Assembly: GCA_003235785.1 (NCBI GenBank) | Contig: QJYE01000184.1 | Location: 1 to 9,473 of the forward strand | Source of the DNA: Nitrospirota bacterium | GTDB taxonomy: Bacteria > Nitrospirota > Nitrospiria > Nitrospirales > UBA8639 | DNA length: 9,473 bases | Reading direction: 5' to 3' | Shown: in pieces, positions 7,857-9,473 of the stretch | Numbering within the stretch: the first letter of the stretch is position 1 | Layout of the letters: each line of letters starts with the position of its first letter | Notes under the pieces: model-generated | What the model was told of the DNA's origin: nothing | Seen by the model: only the letters and a program-made list of their open reading frames with translations | Databases searched by the model: none | Program-made: the position numbers and the translations under genes

Positions 7857-8141
7857 CTAATCTTCATCATCCGTCTTCTTGGGTTTGGGTTTCGCCTTGG
7901 CTTGAATAGCTTTTTCAGCACTTTCACGAGGCGGCACGCCAATAAAGGTCAGGCGTCCGTTAATAATGGTGGCCGGCACCGCACGAATCGAATGCCGTTC
8001 CGCCAGTTCCTGCCCCGCCTCTGATCCGATATCAATTTCCCGGTAACTAAAACTATATTTCACGCGCATACCTTTCCACATGGTTTTCGCGGACGGACAG
8101 GCAGCACAGGACTTCGACACCAACAACGTCACATTCGCCAT
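7857..8141 (-). CDS. Thioredoxin/glutaredoxin-fold protein with CxxC site
   Basis: This 94-residue protein has a single thioredoxin-like fold. A first beta-strand (NVTLLVSK) leads into the active-site motif SCAACPSAK with C12 and C15. A middle strand follows (YSFSYREIDIG), then the cis-proline loop RAVPATIINGR (P56) and a final GVPPRESAEKAI helix start. These elements and the size fit a cytosolic glutaredoxin-like thiol-disulfide oxidoreductase; no signal peptide is present. CAAC is not the CPYC of classical glutaredoxins nor the CGPC of thioredoxin, so the reductant and substrate cannot be named. Residues 81-94 are an extra Lys/Pro-rich tail ending in DDED. The start ATG 8141 has GGGAG nine bases upstream. 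The zinc-ribbon gene follows after 12 bases. A role in reducing a thiol or metal site of that neighbour is possible but only inference. Confidence 0.82.
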   Translation of the reverse strand: MANVTLLVSKSCAACPSAKTMWKGMRVKYSFSYREIDIGSEAGQELAERHSIRAVPATIINGRLTFIGVPPRESAEKAIQAKAKPKPKKTDDED

Positions 8142-8347
8142 AACATCTCACTCCCTTTCACTGAATTGGATAGAAGGTCATGTTAGCATCCACGAAAAGA
8201 GCCGAGCAAGGCAAGCGGTGAAAGTCGTGCAGATCAACCCTTTTTCCCCTCCCGCCGATAGATACAATTGTTATCAAACAAAAATACTTGTTGATTCAAC
8301 CTCATGGCACAAAACCCTCCACGACCTCTCAACCCGATCATTCCAGC
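8142..8347. other. Divergent intergenic region
   Basis: These 206 bases separate two genes that start away from each other, so promoters for both should lie here. For the minus-strand gene a candidate is listed separately. For the plus-strand gene a TACAAT hexamer at 8263-8268 could be a -10 box, but no -35 box is visible at 16-18 bases; only T-rich sequence lies there. The same spot has short GATA/TATC arms (8261-8264 and 8272-8275) around CAATTGT, a weak dyad that could be an operator or chance. No small gene or RNA is evident. Confidence 0.4.
8180..8209 (-). promoter_or_regulatory. Candidate promoter for the thioredoxin-like/zinc-ribbon pair
   Basis: On the minus strand TTGCTC (8209-8204) and TAACAT (8185-8180) are 18 bases apart, and TGC directly precedes TAACAT as an extended -10 (TGn). 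Each hexamer is a partial match to sigma-70 consensus (three and four of six). Transcription would start about 30 bases before the ATG at 8141 and leave room for the GGGAG ribosome-binding site. This is a by-eye assignment. Confidence 0.3.
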
Positions 8348-9427
8348 ATGAGAATTAAATCCGGAATTAAAATATTAGAGGAACAAGAAGGCCATGGGCC
8401 GGAAGCTCAGAATGGTGATCAATGCATCTACCATTGGAGGGTTTTCCTCAATCGCGGGGAAGAAATCCATGTTGATGCCATCCATATTCGCCGATTCGAT
8501 GAGGGTCTTCGCCCGTATGAACCCCGACCCACCACCAGATTGATTGGAACAGAGACCGTGATTGATCGTACAACCACCTTAGGGCGGCGAGAAACCTTTT
8601 CCTTTATTCACAACACCTTACGGGGCATGAAGGTTGGTGGCTATCGCAAAGTTCGCATCAGCCCACATCTGGGATATGGGGGAGCCGGTCTTCCAGAATA
8701 TGGCATTCCTCCTGATGCCGTCCTTATTGTCGAAATATGGCTGCATTCCATTCAACCCAAAAATATTCATAGGAACAAAGATCCATACTTTGGAATTGAT
8801 CCTTACTTTTTTGGCACTGTCATGAATACCTGCTCTCAAGAGCTTCAGACCCTAGGCCTGCATACTCACAATCAGACTACTTTATCCATACAGCTTTCTG
8901 AGAAGTTTTCAGGGTGGGTCTATCTCACGCCTTCAACCCGCGAACCACACAATCGCGTAAATATTGACCCCATGATCGGAGTATGGTTTGCCCCACACCT
9001 TCAGATTTGGAACAAGATCATGGATAGCCAGACCAATCGGTCACCAATCTGTGGCTGGCTTGGACACCTCATGCCGGACGATGCAGAAAAGAATTTCGCC
9101 TTTTCTGTTGATAACCCGATCAAATCGACCGCACAGGATTTAGTGACAGCCGTACAACAATACGGCTTCCCATTTATGAAGGACTTAGCCCAACCTGAAC
9201 CCTACCTCGAACACGTTAGACTCAACAGTTCTAAAATTCACAATGCACCAATGCTGGCAACGTTATATTATGTTCTCAACCAGAGAGAAAAAATGTTGGA
9301 TACTCTGAATACGCTCGAAAGGGAAGGAAGGCAGAAAAGTCGGCAGGATGGGGGGTTCAAAGAATATTTACAGTTTTCAAAAAAGTTTTTGGCCTATGTC
9401 GACACGCACTCAAGGCATCCCTCATGA
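8348..9427 (+). CDS. FKBP-like domain fused to an uncharacterised C-terminal domain
   Basis: A 359-residue protein. Residues 4-135 follow the FKBP peptidyl-prolyl isomerase fold: SGIKIL at the start, LRGMKVGGYRKVRI (91-104), SPHLGYGGAG (105-114) and IPPDAVLIVEIWL (120-132). Aligned by eye to human FKBP12, the pocket residues are mostly changed: Tyr26 to W30, Phe36 to I40, Asp37 to H41, Val55-Ile56 to T83-F84 and Trp59 to I87. Tyr82 is kept as Y110. About 22 residues are inserted between H41 and the LG at 78-79. Isomerase activity is therefore doubtful. Residues 145-359 form a second domain with no recognised function, with conserved-looking stretches FSGWVYLTPSTREP and WLGHLMPDD and a helical end. 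No signal peptide is seen. ATG 8348 is preferred because the FKBP fold begins right there. An in-frame TTG at 8288 would add 20 low-complexity residues. Neither start has a clear ribosome-binding site. Confidence 0.75.
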   Translation: MRIKSGIKILEEQEGHGPEAQNGDQCIYHWRVFLNRGEEIHVDAIHIRRFDEGLRPYEPRPTTRLIGTETVIDRTTTLGRRETFSFIHNTLRGMKVGGYRKVRISPHLGYGGAGLPEYGIPPDAVLIVEIWLHSIQPKNIHRNKDPYFGIDPYFFGTVMNTCSQELQTLGLHTHNQTTLSIQLSEKFSGWVYLTPSTREPHNRVNIDPMIGVWFAPHLQIWNKIMDSQTNRSPICGWLGHLMPDDAEKNFAFSVDNPIKSTAQDLVTAVQQYGFPFMKDLAQPEPYLEHVRLNSSKIHNAPMLATLYYVLNQREKMLDTLNTLEREGRQKSRQDGGFKEYLQFSKKFLAYVDTHSRHPS

Positions 9428-9473
9428 ATCACAAAAGACCAATTTTGTAGCCCGACTTGATTATTTCCCACAC

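Noticed and set aside
8288..8347. TTG at 8288 as start of the FKBP-like gene
   Set aside because: The added 20 residues are polar and low in complexity with no ribosome-binding site, and the FKBP fold begins just after the ATG at 8348. It is not fully excluded.
9424..9450. ATG overlapping the stop of the FKBP-like gene (start of a coupled gene)
   Set aside because: The frame from this ATG stops after eight codons at TAG, so no downstream gene starts here.
1..9473. CRISPR array, tRNA, rRNA, insertion sequence or phage genes
   Set aside because: No regularly spaced repeats, cloverleaf arms, transposase-like frames or phage proteins were seen on either strand. AddAB can degrade phage DNA but is a housekeeping repair enzyme and not a new defence system.

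Overview
The window fits a mid-GC Gram-negative bacterium. The best guess at a lineage is Nitrospira or a relative. That rests mainly on the style of the intergenic repeat at the left edge (a CGTACT/AGTACG hairpin, 'CTGCGGCCTTGGACG' and a T-run), recalled from memory and not searched, so it is tentative. The gene content itself does not fix the taxon.

From about position 8141 down to 307 everything is coded on the minus strand. In transcription order there is a small thioredoxin/glutaredoxin-fold protein (8141-7857), a 59-residue acidic zinc-ribbon protein (7844-7665), a gap of 228 bases, then addB (7436-4197), addA (4204-767) and a small TPR lipoprotein (756-307). addB and addA overlap by 8 bases (ATGACTAA). 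The Shine-Dalgarno sequence of the lipoprotein gene lies over the addA stop codon, so these three genes look like one translationally coupled unit. AddA carries the complete set of UvrD-like helicase motifs plus a RecB-type nuclease domain. AddB carries a second nuclease domain and the four cysteines of the AddB iron-sulfur cluster. Together they would form the AddAB helicase-nuclease that resects double-strand breaks for RecA loading and degrades unprotected linear DNA such as phage DNA.

On the plus strand, starting divergently from the thioredoxin-like gene, is a two-domain protein (8348-9427). Its N-terminal half is an FKBP-type peptidyl-prolyl isomerase fold with most of the usual active-site residues replaced, and its C-terminal half is of unknown function. 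The last 46 bases hold no recognisable gene.

The left 306 bases contain no gene and look like a composite, hairpin-rich dispersed repeat. I found no CRISPR array, tRNA, rRNA, insertion sequence or prophage gene. I also found no convincing undescribed multi-gene system. The most open items are the degenerate FKBP fusion, the small zinc-ribbon/thioredoxin pair and the composite repeat.
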